A stretch of 64,000 nucleotides of DNA, taken from contig NZ_CP019327.1 in assembly GCF_001971705.1 (NCBI RefSeq), forward strand, positions 2,480,001 to 2,544,000, given 5' to 3'. Made by a program: the position numbers and the translations under genes. Below the pieces are notes generated by a model. That model saw nothing but the letters and a program-made list of their open reading frames with translations, did no database searches and was not told the DNA's origin. This document shows positions 25,098 through 34,969 of the stretch, one piece after another (position 1 is the first letter of the stretch; each line of letters begins with the position of its first letter). The stretch is from Natronorubrum daqingense. Its GTDB lineage: Archaea > Halobacteriota > Halobacteria > Halobacteriales > Natrialbaceae.

Positions 25098-28022
25098 ATG
25101 CAACACAGCACACCAAAAGATATCGGATCGATCAACTTCGGGCTGATGGAGCCCGAGGAGTACCGGGAGATGAGCGCGACGAAGATCATCACCGCCGACA
25201 CCTACGACGACGACGGGTTCCCCATCGACATGGGGTTGATGGACCCGCGTCTCGGCGTGATCGATCCCGGCCTCGAGTGTAAGACCTGCGGGAAACACTC
25301 CGGTTCCTGTAACGGCCACTTCGGCCACATCGAACTGGCCGCGCCGGTCATCCACGTCGGCTTTACGAAGCTCATTCGACGACTCCTGCGAGGGACTTGC
25401 CGAGAGTGTTCGAAGCTCCTGCTCACCGAGGACGAACGAGAGGAGTTCCGAGCGGACATCACGGAGTCTCGAAAGCTCGGTCGTGACCTCAACGACGTCA
25501 CCAAAGCCGCGATCCGACAGGCTCGAAAGAAAGATCGCTGTCCGTTCTGTGGCGAGGTCCAGTACGATATCGACCACGAGAAGCCAACGACCTACTACGA
25601 GGTCCAACAGGTTCTGACGAGCGAGTACTCCCAGCGCATCGCTGGTGCGATGCAGGGCGACGAGGAGGAAGGCATCGAGCGAACGACGCCGGACGAACTT
25701 GCCGAGAAGACAGAGATCGAACTCACGCGGGTCAACGAGATTCTCTCGGGATCGTTCCGTCCACGCGAGAGCCAGCGAAAGGCAATCGAGAAGGCACTCG
25801 ACATCGACCTCACGGAAGAGGACACGAACAAACTGATGCCGAGTGACATCCGGGATTGGTTCGAAGCGATTCCGGACGAGGATATTCAGGTACTCGGCAT
25901 CGACGCCGATCGTTCCCGGCCGGAGTGGATGATCCTGACGGTCCTCCCAGTTCCGCCGGTTACCGCACGGCCGTCGATCACGCTCGACAACGGCCAGCGA
26001 TCCGAGGACGACCTCACCCACAAGCTGGTCGACATTATCCGAATCAACCAGCGGTTCATGGAGAACCGTGAGGCAGGAGCACCACAGCTGATCATCGAGG
26101 ACCTCTGGGAACTCCTGCAGTACCACGTCACCACGTTCATGGACAACGAGATTTCGGGAACGCCGCCGGCACGACACCGCTCCGGACGCCCGCTCAAGAC
26201 GCTCTCCCAGCGTCTGAAGGGCAAGGAAGGTCGCTTCCGTGGCTCCCTGTCCGGAAAGCGTGTCAACTTCTCGGCTCGTACCGTCATCTCGCCGGACCCG
26301 ACCCTCTCGCTGAACGAAGTCGGGGTTCCAGACCGCGTCGCGAAGGAGATGACCCAGACGATGAACGTCACCGAGCGCAATCTCGAGGATGCCCGTCGGT
26401 TCGTCTCCAATGGTCCCGAGGGCCACCCTGGCGCGAATTACGTCCGTCGGCCGGACGGGCGACGACTGAAGGTGACCGAGAAGAACTGCGAGCAACTCGC
26501 AGAGAAGGTCGAAGCCGGGTGGGAGGTCAACCGACACCTCATCGACGGCGACATCGTCATCTTCAACCGCCAGCCGTCGCTCCACCGGATGTCGATCATG
26601 GCCCACGAGGTCGTGGTTATGCCGTACAAGACGTTCCGACTCAACACCGTCGTCTGTCCGCCGTACAACGCCGACTTCGACGGGGACGAGATGAACATGC
26701 ACGCCCTGCAGAACGAGGAGGCCCGCGCCGAAGCGCGCGTCCTCATGCGCGTGCAAGAACAGATCCTGAGCCCACGCTTCGGTGAGAACATCATCGGTGC
26801 AATTCAGGACCACATCTCCGGAACGTACCTGCTCACGCACGACAACCCGCGGTTCAACGAGACACAGGCACTCGACTTGCTTCGGGCGACCCGAATCGAC
26901 GAACTGCCGGAGCCGAGCGGAATCGACGACGAAGACGAACCGTTCTGGACCGGCCACGACGTCTTCTCCGAACTCTTGCCCGACGATCTCGACCTCGAGT
27001 TCACCGGCACTGTCGGCGATCAGGTCGTCGTCGAAGACGGGCAGTTGCTCGAGGGAACGATCGCCGAGGACGAAGTCGGCGAGTTCGGCGGCGAAATTGT
27101 CGACACGATCACGAAAGAGTACGGCAACACCCGCTCGCGGATCTTCATCAACGAGATTTCGACGCTCGCAATGCGTGCGATCATGCACTTCGGGTTCTCG
27201 ATCGGGATCGACGACGAGACCATCCCGGAGGAAGCACAGTCTCGAATCGACGAGACGATCGAGGACGCGAACGACCGCGTCGAGGAACTCATCGATGCCT
27301 ACGAGAACAACGACCTCGAGAGTCTCCCCGGTCGAACGATCGACGAGACCCTCGAGATGAAGATCATGCAGACGCTCTCGCGTGCGCGTGACAATGCGGG
27401 GAACATCGCCGACGAGCACTTCCAGGACGACAACCCGGCGGTCGTTATGGCGAACTCCGGTGCGCGTGGGTCGATGCTCAACCTGACGCAGATGGCCGGC
27501 GCAGTCGGTCAGCAGGCAGTTCGCGGGGAGCGAATCAACCGCGGCTACGAGGATCGGACCCTGAGCCACTACGAGCCAAACGACCTTTCCGCGGAGGCAC
27601 ACGGATTCGTCGAGAACTCCTACACCAGCGGCCTGACGCCCCGGGAGTTCTTCTTCCACGCGATGGGTGGCCGCGAGGGCCTGGTCGACACGGCAGTCCG
27701 AACCTCGAAGTCCGGCTACCTCCAGCGTCGGCTGATCAACGCCCTCTCCGAACTCGAGACTCAATACGACGGGACGGTCCGAGACACCTCGGACACCATC
27801 GTCCAATTCGAGTTTGGTGAGGACGGCACCTCGCCGGTTCGCGTCTCCTCTGGAACGGACAACACCATCGATGTCGACGACATCGCGACTCGCGTGCTCG
27901 ATTCGGAGTTCGACTCCGAGGCCGATCGAGACGACTTCCTCGGTACGAAGCCACAACTGACGAACCTCTCGGAGCACGCGGATGATCGCCTCGAGGGAAC
28001 GGAGGTGACCTCCGATGACTGA
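25098..28022 (+). CDS. rpoA1: RNA polymerase subunit A'
   Basis: The 974-aa protein corresponds to the N-terminal two thirds of beta'/Rpb1. It has clamp zinc sites ([31 protein letters not shown]), the catalytic Mg motif [12 protein letters not shown], and trigger-loop/bridge-helix sequence ([20 protein letters not shown]). A 980-aa open frame on the opposite strand is a codon-bias shadow. Its end overlaps the rpoA2 start by 8 nt, so translation of the two is coupled. Confidence 0.97.
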   Translation: MQHSTPKDIGSINFGLMEPEEYREMSATKIITADTYDDDGFPIDMGLMDPRLGVIDPGLECKTCGKHSGSCNGHFGHIELAAPVIHVGFTKLIRRLLRGTCRECSKLLLTEDEREEFRADITESRKLGRDLNDVTKAAIRQARKKDRCPFCGEVQYDIDHEKPTTYYEVQQVLTSEYSQRIAGAMQGDEEEGIERTTPDELAEKTEIELTRVNEILSGSFRPRESQRKAIEKALDIDLTEEDTNKLMPSDIRDWFEAIPDEDIQVLGIDADRSRPEWMILTVLPVPPVTARPSITLDNGQRSEDDLTHKLVDIIRINQRFMENREAGAPQLIIEDLWELLQYHVTTFMDNEISGTPPARHRSGRPLKTLSQRLKGKEGRFRGSLSGKRVNFSARTVISPDPTLSLNEVGVPDRVAKEMTQTMNVTERNLEDARRFVSNGPEGHPGANYVRRPDGRRLKVTEKNCEQLAEKVEAGWEVNRHLIDGDIVIFNRQPSLHRMSIMAHEVVVMPYKTFRLNTVVCPPYNADFDGDEMNMHALQNEEARAEARVLMRVQEQILSPRFGENIIGAIQDHISGTYLLTHDNPRFNETQALDLLRATRIDELPEPSGIDDEDEPFWTGHDVFSELLPDDLDLEFTGTVGDQVVVEDGQLLEGTIAEDEVGEFGGEIVDTITKEYGNTRSRIFINEISTLAMRAIMHFGFSIGIDDETIPEEAQSRIDETIEDANDRVEELIDAYENNDLESLPGRTIDETLEMKIMQTLSRARDNAGNIADEHFQDDNPAVVMANSGARGSMLNLTQMAGAVGQQAVRGERINRGYEDRTLSHYEPNDLSAEAHGFVENSYTSGLTPREFFFHAMGGREGLVDTAVRTSKSGYLQRRLINALSELETQYDGTVRDTSDTIVQFEFGEDGTSPVRVSSGTDNTIDVDDIATRVLDSEFDSEADRDDFLGTKPQLTNLSEHADDRLEGTEVTSDD

Positions 28023-29205
28023 GGTCGACTACGACGTGAGCGACGACACGATCGCCGTCGTCGAGGACGCCGACCTTCCGCGACGACTCAAAGACGAGGT
28101 CTACGAGACGATCGAATCGCGAGACGACGCAACGGTCGAAGACGCCGACGAACTCGCGAAAGCCGTCGAAACGCGCTACGTCGATACGCGCGTCGACCCA
28201 CTCGATCCCGTCGGAACCGTCTCGGCACAGTCGATCGGCGAACCCGGAACGCAGCTGACGATGAACACGTTCCACTACGCCGGTGTCGCGGAGATCGACG
28301 TTACCCAGGGGCTTCCACGCCTCATCGAACTCGTCGACGCGCGGAAGACTCCGGATACGCCGATGATGACGGTCTATCTGGAAGACGAGTACGCAACCGA
28401 ACGCGAGAACGCCCACGAAGTCGTCTGGAAACTCGAGGCGACGAAGATCCTCGCACTCGGTGACGTCTCGACGAACGTCGCCGACATGCGGGTTCAGATC
28501 TCGCTCAACGAGGACACGCTAGAAGAGCGCATGATCACGCCCGACGAGGTTGCCGAGATCATCGAGGACAACCTCGACGTGAGCACGGTTCAGCAGGGGA
28601 CCGAGATTCAGTTCGGTCCGGAAGAACCGTCGTACCGAGACCTCCTGCAGTTAGTCGAAGAACTGCGCGACATCACGTTCAAGGGAATCGAAGAGATTTC
28701 CCGCGTCGTGATCCGTCGCGAAGAACTCGAGGACGGCGAGGAGTTCGTCCTCTATACGGAAGGATCGGCCTTCGGTGACGCTCTCGAAATCGAGGGTGTC
28801 GACGCCTCGAGAACGACGTGTAACAACATCCACGAGATCCACCGAAATCTGGGTATCGAGGCCGCCCGCGAAGCGATCATCGAGGAGACGAACAACACGC
28901 TGGCCGAGCAGGGTCTCGACGACGTGAACGTTCGCCACCTGATGCTCGTCGCCGACATGATGACCAACGAGGGGACGATCGAGTCGATCGGTCGCCACGG
29001 CATTTCCGGATCGAAAGACTCCGTCCTCGCACGTGCGGCATTCGAGGTCACGGTCAACCACCTCCTGAACGCGGCGATCCACGGCGAGATCGACGAACTT
29101 GACGGCGTTACCGAGAACGTCATCGTCGGCAAACCGATCAAACTCGGAACCGGGGACGTCGACCTGCGGATGGGATCGACCGGGCCGAGTAGTCAAGCCG
29201 ACTGA
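28015..29205 (+). CDS. rpoA2: RNA polymerase subunit A''
   Basis: The 396-aa C-terminal part of the split largest subunit. It begins with a 60-residue acidic region and then [20 protein letters not shown] and [21 protein letters not shown], the classic start of the domain. [20 protein letters not shown] lies near the end. It completes the active site with A'. It overlaps rpoA1 by 8 nt and its stop overlaps the nusA start by one base. Confidence 0.97.
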   Translation: MTEVDYDVSDDTIAVVEDADLPRRLKDEVYETIESRDDATVEDADELAKAVETRYVDTRVDPLDPVGTVSAQSIGEPGTQLTMNTFHYAGVAEIDVTQGLPRLIELVDARKTPDTPMMTVYLEDEYATERENAHEVVWKLEATKILALGDVSTNVADMRVQISLNEDTLEERMITPDEVAEIIEDNLDVSTVQQGTEIQFGPEEPSYRDLLQLVEELRDITFKGIEEISRVVIRREELEDGEEFVLYTEGSAFGDALEIEGVDASRTTCNNIHEIHRNLGIEAAREAIIEETNNTLAEQGLDDVNVRHLMLVADMMTNEGTIESIGRHGISGSKDSVLARAAFEVTVNHLLNAAIHGEIDELDGVTENVIVGKPIKLGTGDVDLRMGSTGPSSQAD

Positions 29206-29624
29206 TGGGCGTCACCCTCGAGGACGAGGCACGCCGGTACCTCGCGGCCTTCGAAGACGTGACGGAGACGACGGGACGGGATTGTCTCGTCGACGATGAG
29301 ACGCTACTAATCGTCGTAAACAGCGGCGAGATGGGTGAGGCGATCGGTCCGGGCGGCCAGAACGTTACGCAGTTCGAGGATCGAGTCGACAAATCGGTTC
29401 GGCTCGTCGAAGGCGCGGACGATCCCGAAACGTTCGTCGCGAACGCGCTCGCGCCCGCCGCGGTGTACAACGTAACCGTCAGCGAAAACGACGATCTCGT
29501 CGCCTACGTCGAGGTCGCGGACGAAGACCGCGGCGTCGCGATCGGTTCGGGCGGCGAGACGATCGAGCGGGCGCGTACCCTCGCGGATCGCCACTTCGGG
29601 TTCGACGACGTGCAGTTGATCTGA
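29205..29624 (+). CDS. nusA: NusA-like transcription factor (KH domains only)
   Basis: The 139-aa archaeal NusA homologue lacks the bacterial N-terminal domain and S1. It carries two KH-type RNA-binding repeats: GEMGEAIGPGGQNV (about residues 41-54) and GVAIGSGGETIERA near 105-118. It is likely an elongation/termination factor contacting nascent RNA. Placed last in the rpo operon as usual in Euryarchaeota. The expected next gene, rps12, is displaced about 880 nt downstream by an inserted convergent gene. Confidence 0.94.
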   Translation: MGVTLEDEARRYLAAFEDVTETTGRDCLVDDETLLIVVNSGEMGEAIGPGGQNVTQFEDRVDKSVRLVEGADDPETFVANALAPAAVYNVTVSENDDLVAYVEVADEDRGVAIGSGGETIERARTLADRHFGFDDVQLI

Positions 29625-29697
29625 GTCGGTCTGCGCACGTCCTTTTGTTTTGAACCGTACTTTGCCTCGAGAGGCGTAAAAACCGCTATTCGGCTTT

Positions 29698-30207
29698 TCA
29701 GCGTCGGAACTTGTCGCTTACGAGTATCCGTACAAGCGTGTCGAGTCGCCCGATCCCGGCCCCGAGGATGATCATCCACGCCGCCGTCGGCGGAACCGAC
29801 AGCGCGTACAGGAAGCGTTCGGTCGCGATTCCGGGGGACGTCTCGAGGCTCATTCTGAGGCCGACGAAGATGACGATAAAGGGGAGTTGAAAGATGATCA
29901 GTAGCCATTCGACCATCGGATACTGATTTGCCGCGGCCACCATCGAGACGGAGATTGCAACGACGATGCTGAGACCGATCAGTGTCCTATTGTCCGGTTC
30001 GACGAGGATTTTACCGACGGGACGGGTTCGTGCTGGCTCGAGGACTTCCTCAGGAGTTGCCCGCGCCAACCCCATGGCGGCGAGATACGAAACGGCGCCC
30101 AACCCGAGGGCCGTATGAATCGTACGCGACGTTACCGTCACGAAGAGAACCGTGAGAAGGAGAAGGGTTAGGAGGGGAAACGTCCCCCGTCTCGTTGGCT
30201 GGAACAC
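29698..30207 (-). CDS. Predicted membrane protein inserted between nusA and rps12
   Basis: The 169-aa protein has about five hydrophobic segments (near residues 10-27, 32-46, 76-94, 100-117 and 133-152). No catalytic motif is seen. It is convergent with nusA (stop-to-stop gap about 73 nt) and divergent from rps12. In many haloarchaea nusA is directly followed by rps12, so this looks like a local insertion. The family is not recognised. Confidence 0.65.
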   Translation of the reverse strand: MFQPTRRGTFPLLTLLLLTVLFVTVTSRTIHTALGLGAVSYLAAMGLARATPEEVLEPARTRPVGKILVEPDNRTLIGLSIVVAISVSMVAAANQYPMVEWLLIIFQLPFIVIFVGLRMSLETSPGIATERFLYALSVPPTAAWMIILGAGIGRLDTLVRILVSDKFRR

Positions 30208-30476
30208 GCCAAATGCATGATAACTGTCTGAAATGAGTTGGCTACGTAAACAGATTTTCGTTTGTCGTGAGCGGTGGGCAGAGAGGAGAGCGTGACCGAT
30301 GACCAGCGTTGGGGCCGATAGGAGAATCGGCTCACCCTCTTCGGAAACCTCCGCCCCGCCGAGGCGCGCTACGCCGTGCTCTGTCCGTAACTCGAGTCGT
30401 TCTGAAACGCGCTCAGATTCCTCGAGGGGGGTACCTCAAGCGTTCTCGAGGCGTAACGCCCGACTCCAAAAGGGGA

Positions 30477-30486
30477 CGCTTAAGTG
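30477..30486 (+). promoter_or_regulatory. Promoter of rps12-rps7
   Basis: CGCTTAAGTG at 30477-30486 is a good haloarchaeal TATA element, about 25-30 nt upstream of the rps12 ATG at 30509, which implies a nearly leaderless transcript. The rest of the 30208-30508 gap holds no gene. Confidence 0.55.
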
Positions 30487-30508
30487 CCTCCGTCGGATAC
30501 CGACGTGC

Positions 30509-30937
30509 ATGGCAAACGGCAAATACGCCGCGCGCAAGCTCAAGAAGGACCGCCAGAATCAGCGGTGGTCCGACTCTGACTACGCGCGCCGTGCACGTGG
30601 ACTTCGAGAGAAGTCGGACCCGCTCGAGGGTGCCCCGCAGGCTCGCGGTATCGTCCTCGAAAAGGTTGGCATCGAAGCGAAACAGCCCAACTCGGCGATT
30701 CGAAAGTGCGTCCGAGTGCAGCTCATCAAGAACGGAAAGCAAGTCACCGCGTTCTGTCCCGGTGACGGTGCCATTTCGTTCATCGACGAACACGACGAAG
30801 TCACCATCGCCGGTATCGGTGGGGCGAAGGGTCGTGCGATGGGTGACCTTTCCGGTGTCAACTACAAGGTCGACAAGGTCAACGGCGTCGCGCTGAAAGA
30901 ACTCGTTCGCGGAAACGCAGAGAAACCGGTGCGATAA
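30509..30937 (+). CDS. rps12: Ribosomal protein uS12
   Basis: The 142-aa protein begins [16 protein letters not shown] and has the invariant decoding-centre segments [16 protein letters not shown] and [16 protein letters not shown]. It is the archaeal/eukaryal S23-type version. A start at 30509 is chosen over the longer frames because it fits the family and has a TATA box at the right distance. It is followed 2 nt later by rps7. Confidence 0.97.
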   Translation: MANGKYAARKLKKDRQNQRWSDSDYARRARGLREKSDPLEGAPQARGIVLEKVGIEAKQPNSAIRKCVRVQLIKNGKQVTAFCPGDGAISFIDEHDEVTIAGIGGAKGRAMGDLSGVNYKVDKVNGVALKELVRGNAEKPVR

Positions 30938-30939
30938 TC

Positions 30940-31548
30940 ATGGCGACAGAAGATCAACCAGATCCAGACGCCCCTGCTGGCGGCGCAGACGTGGGCGCAC
31001 AGTTGTTCGGCACGTGGGATATCGGCGAAATCGCGTACGAAGATCCCTCGACCGAACGCTACATCACGGTTACGCCAGTCGCTCACACCGCCGGTCGACA
31101 CGCCGGTAAACAGTTCAAGAAGTCCCAGGTCTCCATCGTCGAGCGCTTCATCAACCGACTGATGCAGACCGAGGAGAACACGGGGAAGAAACAACAGACG
31201 CTCAATCACGTCCGCGATGCGTTCGAACTCATCAACGAGCGGACCGACGAAAACCCGATTCAGGTACTTGTCACCGCCGTCGAGAACGCCGCTCCGCGTG
31301 AGGAGACCGTCCGCCTGAAATACGGTGGTATCTCCGTTCCGAAAGCCGTCGACGTCGCACCTCAGCGACGAGTCGATCAGGCGCTCAAGTTCCTCGCAGA
31401 GGGTGTCTACAACGACTCGTTCAAAACGCCGACGCCGGCTGCAGAGGCAATCGCGAGTCAGCTCATCGGTGCCTCTAACTACGACGTCCAGACGTACGCT
31501 GTGAGTCAGAAAGAAGAAAAAGAGCGCGTTGCAGCAGCAGCACGCTAA
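30940..31548 (+). CDS. rps7: Ribosomal protein uS7
   Basis: The 202-aa small-subunit head protein has VERFINRLMQTEENTGKKQ, NPIQVLVTAVENAAPREE and GGISVPKAVDVAPQRRVDQ, typical of archaeal uS7, plus a haloarchaeal acidic N-terminal extension. It is in an operon with rps12 (2-nt gap). In related genomes aEF-2 usually follows closely; here about 4.4 kb with four other genes intervene. Confidence 0.97.
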   Translation: MATEDQPDPDAPAGGADVGAQLFGTWDIGEIAYEDPSTERYITVTPVAHTAGRHAGKQFKKSQVSIVERFINRLMQTEENTGKKQQTLNHVRDAFELINERTDENPIQVLVTAVENAAPREETVRLKYGGISVPKAVDVAPQRRVDQALKFLAEGVYNDSFKTPTPAAEAIASQLIGASNYDVQTYAVSQKEEKERVAAAAR

Positions 31549-31709
31549 CTCCGACGCGATATTTTCTCTCTCGACGCCAGCTCTTCTCGAGAGAAATCTC
31601 TCGATGCCGTCGGTACGGAGATCGCCTCGTCGAACATCCTCGTGAACACAACTGACTGTGTTCTTGATACAACTCGAGAGAATGGTTCCACTCTGGTTTT
31701 ACTTGTGAG

Positions 31710-31730
31710 AATTTTTCAGAAAAATTTATT
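31710..31730 (+). promoter_or_regulatory. Promoter with a 17-bp inverted repeat upstream of the 41-aa peptide gene
   Basis: AATTTTT (31710-31716) and AAAAATT (31720-31726) form an inverted repeat with a 3-nt centre overlapping a TATA-like AAATTTATT (31722-31730), about 30 nt before the peptide ATG. It could be an operator. Confidence 0.4.
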
Positions 31731-31759
31731 CCGGCTCGGGACGATGTATCTGTTGCACC

Positions 31760-31885
31760 ATGTCCGAACTTACCACACACTTAAAGAACCACCCACGAAT
31801 GATCGGTATTCTGTTCGCAATATTGCTCGCCCTCTCACAGGCGGGAACCGCTGCTGCGAACATGGAATTTTACCCGGGACCGTAA
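31760..31885 (+). CDS. 41-aa hydrophobic peptide (DUF7503-like)
   Basis: The frame encodes MSELTTHLKNHPRMIGILF, then a hydrophobic Ala/Leu stretch ending SQAGTAAANMEFYPGP. The pattern (short polar start, HPRM, one membrane/signal-like helix, SQAG, small acidic/Gly-Pro tail) matches very short haloarchaeal proteins that I recall as DUF7503. It may be a membrane peptide, a secreted peptide precursor or a signal. A promoter sits at the right distance. It ends 8 nt from the convergent CHAT protein stop, so the two genes form a tail-to-tail pair. Confidence 0.7.
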   Translation: MSELTTHLKNHPRMIGILFAILLALSQAGTAAANMEFYPGP

Positions 31886-31892
31886 CTGAGTG

Positions 31893-33977
31893 CTAGAGTC
31901 GCTCAGTTACGTCGTCACTCCAGCGTATTTCATCGTCGACCAGAAGCGGTGTCTCTTTCAATCGGAGAAAGTCCTCGAGTTGTTGGGGTGTCGCGGAGAC
32001 CGATTCGATTCGTTTAGGGTGCAAGTAGTACGACGTGATAGGCTCTAAATGGGATGTAACGACACTCCCCTTTTTCGTCCCAGCGCCTTCGTAGGTTTCG
32101 AGTGAAACGGTGAATTCGTCAGCACTGACGGGATCGGTTATCCCGTCGTGAAACACGCACAGCGCTGGTACGCCGGTCGTTGGCTGAGCGATCGTCGTCG
32201 TTCCGTCGCCGACGATCTGATACTGGCCCGCGACGGTGCTTTCCTTTCGTGCGAGATTGAGTGCAGCGTAGAGTGAGAATCCGTGGTTCAAGAGGCGTGC
32301 GACAACGCCGCCGACGTTGATGGCTCCGTTGTTGACGACATCGCCCCGGGTCGTGATGCCACCGACACTCCCCGATTCGATCAAGTGGATCCCCTGTTCG
32401 TGGGATTGACAGGCGTTGAGGATGAACGCTTTTACACCGACTTCGTCGACGGTCTCTGCGCTCAGGACGCCATCTGTACACTGGAACCCACCGGTGTCGA
32501 TGTGTCCGATATAGTGAAAGAAGTCACCGTTGCTCGAGAGGATCTCCTCGAGTTCAGCCACGGTGACGTCGTAGGAGACGGTCACGTCGAAGGGAAGTTC
32601 CTCGTGCGTTCCGTAGACGCCGTTTACGGTCTCGAGTTCGTCTGACATCCGCTCGTCGGTACAGACGACGTCGATCTCGATTGGATCCGCTCCAGGTCGT
32701 CGATCGACGTTGTTGTAGAATGCCGAGAGTGGTGTCGTACTTCGGAGCGTACTCTCGCTTGCGCGCTGCCACACCTGCTGTACTGTCTTCCCCGTCGTCG
32801 GAATACTCTCACTCGAGGACTCGTTTCCACTACGTTCGTGGCGGTTTTCGGTAGTACCCGACCGAGTGAAGTCAGCAACTGCTCGTCGCTGTTGGGTCGA
32901 CGTAGATTGGTGTGTGGTGTTGCTATCGGTCGTCTGCACGATTGCGAGGTCGTTCGCGATAAACGGGAGGAACGGGGCCCGATCTGGAGTTGGACGACAG
33001 TGGACCTCGAGGCGCCACTCGGGAATGTGGTCTGCGATCACCGAATGCGGGACCTCGAGGTAGCGTTCGAGTTGCACCGCCAGTGGTTCGTCGTAGAGTG
33101 CGTCGATATCGAACGGGAGATGGGATTCGACGGCCGGCCGCTCGGCGAGGGGCAGCGGTGTAATTCCCGCCGTCCGAACGATGCAATCGAGGAAGAACAC
33201 GTGCTTCAACACCCGCCCGACCGTTCGTTCGAAGGATTCCCCTGTATCGAGTGGATACTCGAATCCGCGGTCGGTAGTGAGTTGTGGGCTGGGACCTGGG
33301 ACGACTGATGCGCCGAGATAGTATGCCAGTGAAACCACTGGGAACAGCTGTCGGTGTGTCGGCTGTATCGTAATTTCCACGCCCGTGTCCGGTGTGTCGA
33401 GCGAGTCTGGAATCGCTACTTCGTCACCGATCTTCAGTGAGGGCGGATGTCCACGAAGGGTTGGATACGATCGATCGGCCTCGAGCGTCTTCAGTGCGGA
33501 CCCGAACGCGGAGACGGCCGTCATGACGTCCGTCGGCGCTGTCGTCGTCGTGATCTGTTGGGCCGGGCGCGTGTGGTACGACCGGGCACCGACGACGACG
33601 CGCGTTTCGTCGCCAAAGGCGATGTGTGTTTGATCCGCGTCGAAGTAGACGTACGCACTCCCCGTTGCCTCGAGGTAGATTTTCAGGGAGGCGGAGAGTT
33701 CGAGCGTGTACTGTCCGGCCGGCATCGACGTCGGGTTCGGCGGTTTCGCCTCGGCGACCATCGCGCCACTCTCGTCTCGGATGTAGACGTGCTTGTTCGT
33801 CGGGAGCGTGATCGTGTTCGTCGATATCTCGACCGCTGCATCGACTGGATACTCGAGACGAGCAGTGCGTACGGGTGTTGGCGACACCGTCGTCTGTGTT
33901 ATGAGTCGATAGCGATGTCGCTCGATCGGATCGATAATGACGATTCCATCGTTGGTCCGTTTGAACTTCGGTTTCAT
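31893..33977 (-). CDS. CHAT-domain (caspase/separase-like) protein
   Basis: The 694-aa protein ends in a caspase-fold CHAT domain: His492 in FFHYIGHID and Cys523 in FILNACQSHEQG form the expected Cys-His dyad 31 residues apart, followed by GITTRGDVVNNGAINVGGVVARLL. The long N-terminal part (about 1-330) is beta-rich and may sense a ligand; residues 345-410 form a low-complexity Ser/Thr-rich linker. CHAT proteases act in immunity and in regulated cleavage of partners; whether this one is active is an inference. It lies 66 nt downstream of the RecA-like gene on the same strand, so they probably form one operon. Confidence 0.78.
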   Translation of the reverse strand: MKPKFKRTNDGIVIIDPIERHRYRLITQTTVSPTPVRTARLEYPVDAAVEISTNTITLPTNKHVYIRDESGAMVAEAKPPNPTSMPAGQYTLELSASLKIYLEATGSAYVYFDADQTHIAFGDETRVVVGARSYHTRPAQQITTTTAPTDVMTAVSAFGSALKTLEADRSYPTLRGHPPSLKIGDEVAIPDSLDTPDTGVEITIQPTHRQLFPVVSLAYYLGASVVPGPSPQLTTDRGFEYPLDTGESFERTVGRVLKHVFFLDCIVRTAGITPLPLAERPAVESHLPFDIDALYDEPLAVQLERYLEVPHSVIADHIPEWRLEVHCRPTPDRAPFLPFIANDLAIVQTTDSNTTHQSTSTQQRRAVADFTRSGTTENRHERSGNESSSESIPTTGKTVQQVWQRASESTLRSTTPLSAFYNNVDRRPGADPIEIDVVCTDERMSDELETVNGVYGTHEELPFDVTVSYDVTVAELEEILSSNGDFFHYIGHIDTGGFQCTDGVLSAETVDEVGVKAFILNACQSHEQGIHLIESGSVGGITTRGDVVNNGAINVGGVVARLLNHGFSLYAALNLARKESTVAGQYQIVGDGTTTIAQPTTGVPALCVFHDGITDPVSADEFTVSLETYEGAGTKKGSVVTSHLEPITSYYLHPKRIESVSATPQQLEDFLRLKETPLLVDDEIRWSDDVTERL

Positions 33978-34043
33978 GGCGAGGACGATTCGGGCTGGCG
34001 TCGTGCTAGTGCACAGTAGACGACTCGGGCGGTGGGTCGGCGA

Positions 34044-34763
34044 CTACTCGCGCGAGATCCAACCGGAACTGCGGTTACCCTCGTTGATCGACCACTGTTC
34101 TTGGAACTCCCCGTCTCGTTCGCGAAGTTCGACGACGATGTCGAAGAGGGGTTCGAGAAGGGAGACGGCGTCTGCGTCGCGCTCGAGTGGGAGGTGATAG
34201 TGGATCATGCCGCTTGAATCCTGTACTTTGCCGGTGGTCAGATGCACGAACTTGAAAACACGTTCGACGCCGTATTCCTCGAGCAGTGGCACCAGTGAGT
34301 CGACACCGACGCGGAGTGCTGCGGGTTCGAATCCGTCGTTGCTCGCCTCGAGCGTGTCGACTGCCCTCGATATTTCGACGGCGAGGTCGGTGAGTGACGT
34401 CGTTCTCGCGGGTGTTTGCTCGAGGGCTGTCGACGAGCGTTCCACGAACGTGGACCCGTTGTTGTCGGTACTGACGCTCCGGGCGTGTGTTTCGTAGCTG
34501 ATGAGTTCGAGGGGGTCGGACGACAGTTGCGCTGCGTCGAGAACGTCAGTGGTTCGGTACGGTCGACCGAGGGTAGATACCAGCACACGATGGCGTGAGC
34601 GGGCAGCCGATTGGCCCAGGAGACGGTGACAAATATCTCGGCGGTAGTCAGTGTCGACGGCACCGACGACGAGGACGCTCGCACCCGAGCGCTTCAGTTG
34701 TGACAACGTTTTGGTAAACTGCCCCTCGCTGGTCGTCTCACCCCAGCTGTCTCGCGAACTCAT
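34044..34763 (-). CDS. RecA/KaiC-like protein with degenerate P-loop (DUF7504-like)
   Basis: The 239-aa protein has an N-terminal SGASVLVVGAVDTDYRRDIC segment where a Walker A would be, but the GxxxxGK(S/T) is lost. GRPYRTTDVLDAAQ and a later LRVGVDSLVPLLEEYG, RVFKFVHLTTG order fits the KaiC-like fold of haloarchaeal proteins I recall as DUF7504. It is likely a non-hydrolysing sensor or regulator. The start at 34763 (MSSRDSWGET) follows a TATA region with the palindrome AACATTAAATGTT (34791-34803). It probably forms an operon with the CHAT gene. Confidence 0.65.
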   Translation of the reverse strand: MSSRDSWGETTSEGQFTKTLSQLKRSGASVLVVGAVDTDYRRDICHRLLGQSAARSRHRVLVSTLGRPYRTTDVLDAAQLSSDPLELISYETHARSVSTDNNGSTFVERSSTALEQTPARTTSLTDLAVEISRAVDTLEASNDGFEPAALRVGVDSLVPLLEEYGVERVFKFVHLTTGKVQDSSGMIHYHLPLERDADAVSLLEPLFDIVVELRERDGEFQEQWSINEGNRSSGWISRE

Positions 34764-34790
34764 CGATATATTCCACACATCGACGGGTAA

Positions 34791-34803
34791 AACATTAAAT
34801 GTT
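34791..34803 (-). promoter_or_regulatory. Palindromic TATA region before the RecA-like/CHAT operon
   Basis: AACATT-A-AATGTT is a perfect inverted repeat, 28 nt before the start codon, at the place expected for a leaderless haloarchaeal promoter. Confidence 0.45.
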
Positions 34804-34969
34804 CGGGCTCGTTGGGACAGTGTGTCCGTTTGTGAGTCTGTCTCGATCGTTTCGGAGCGTTCGCGAAACATGACGTCTTGTCGAACAGACGGAAATACGG
34901 AGCGGTTGTGACGGACGGGAAACGGTCTCGGTCGGAGGAGTGTCACTTCTGGCAGGCACGAAACGACGG

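Noticed and set aside
25035-27977. 980-aa open frame opposite rpoA1
   Set aside because: It is an exact antisense shadow of a highly expressed GC-rich gene; the composition is Val/Arg/Asp-rich without any domain pattern.
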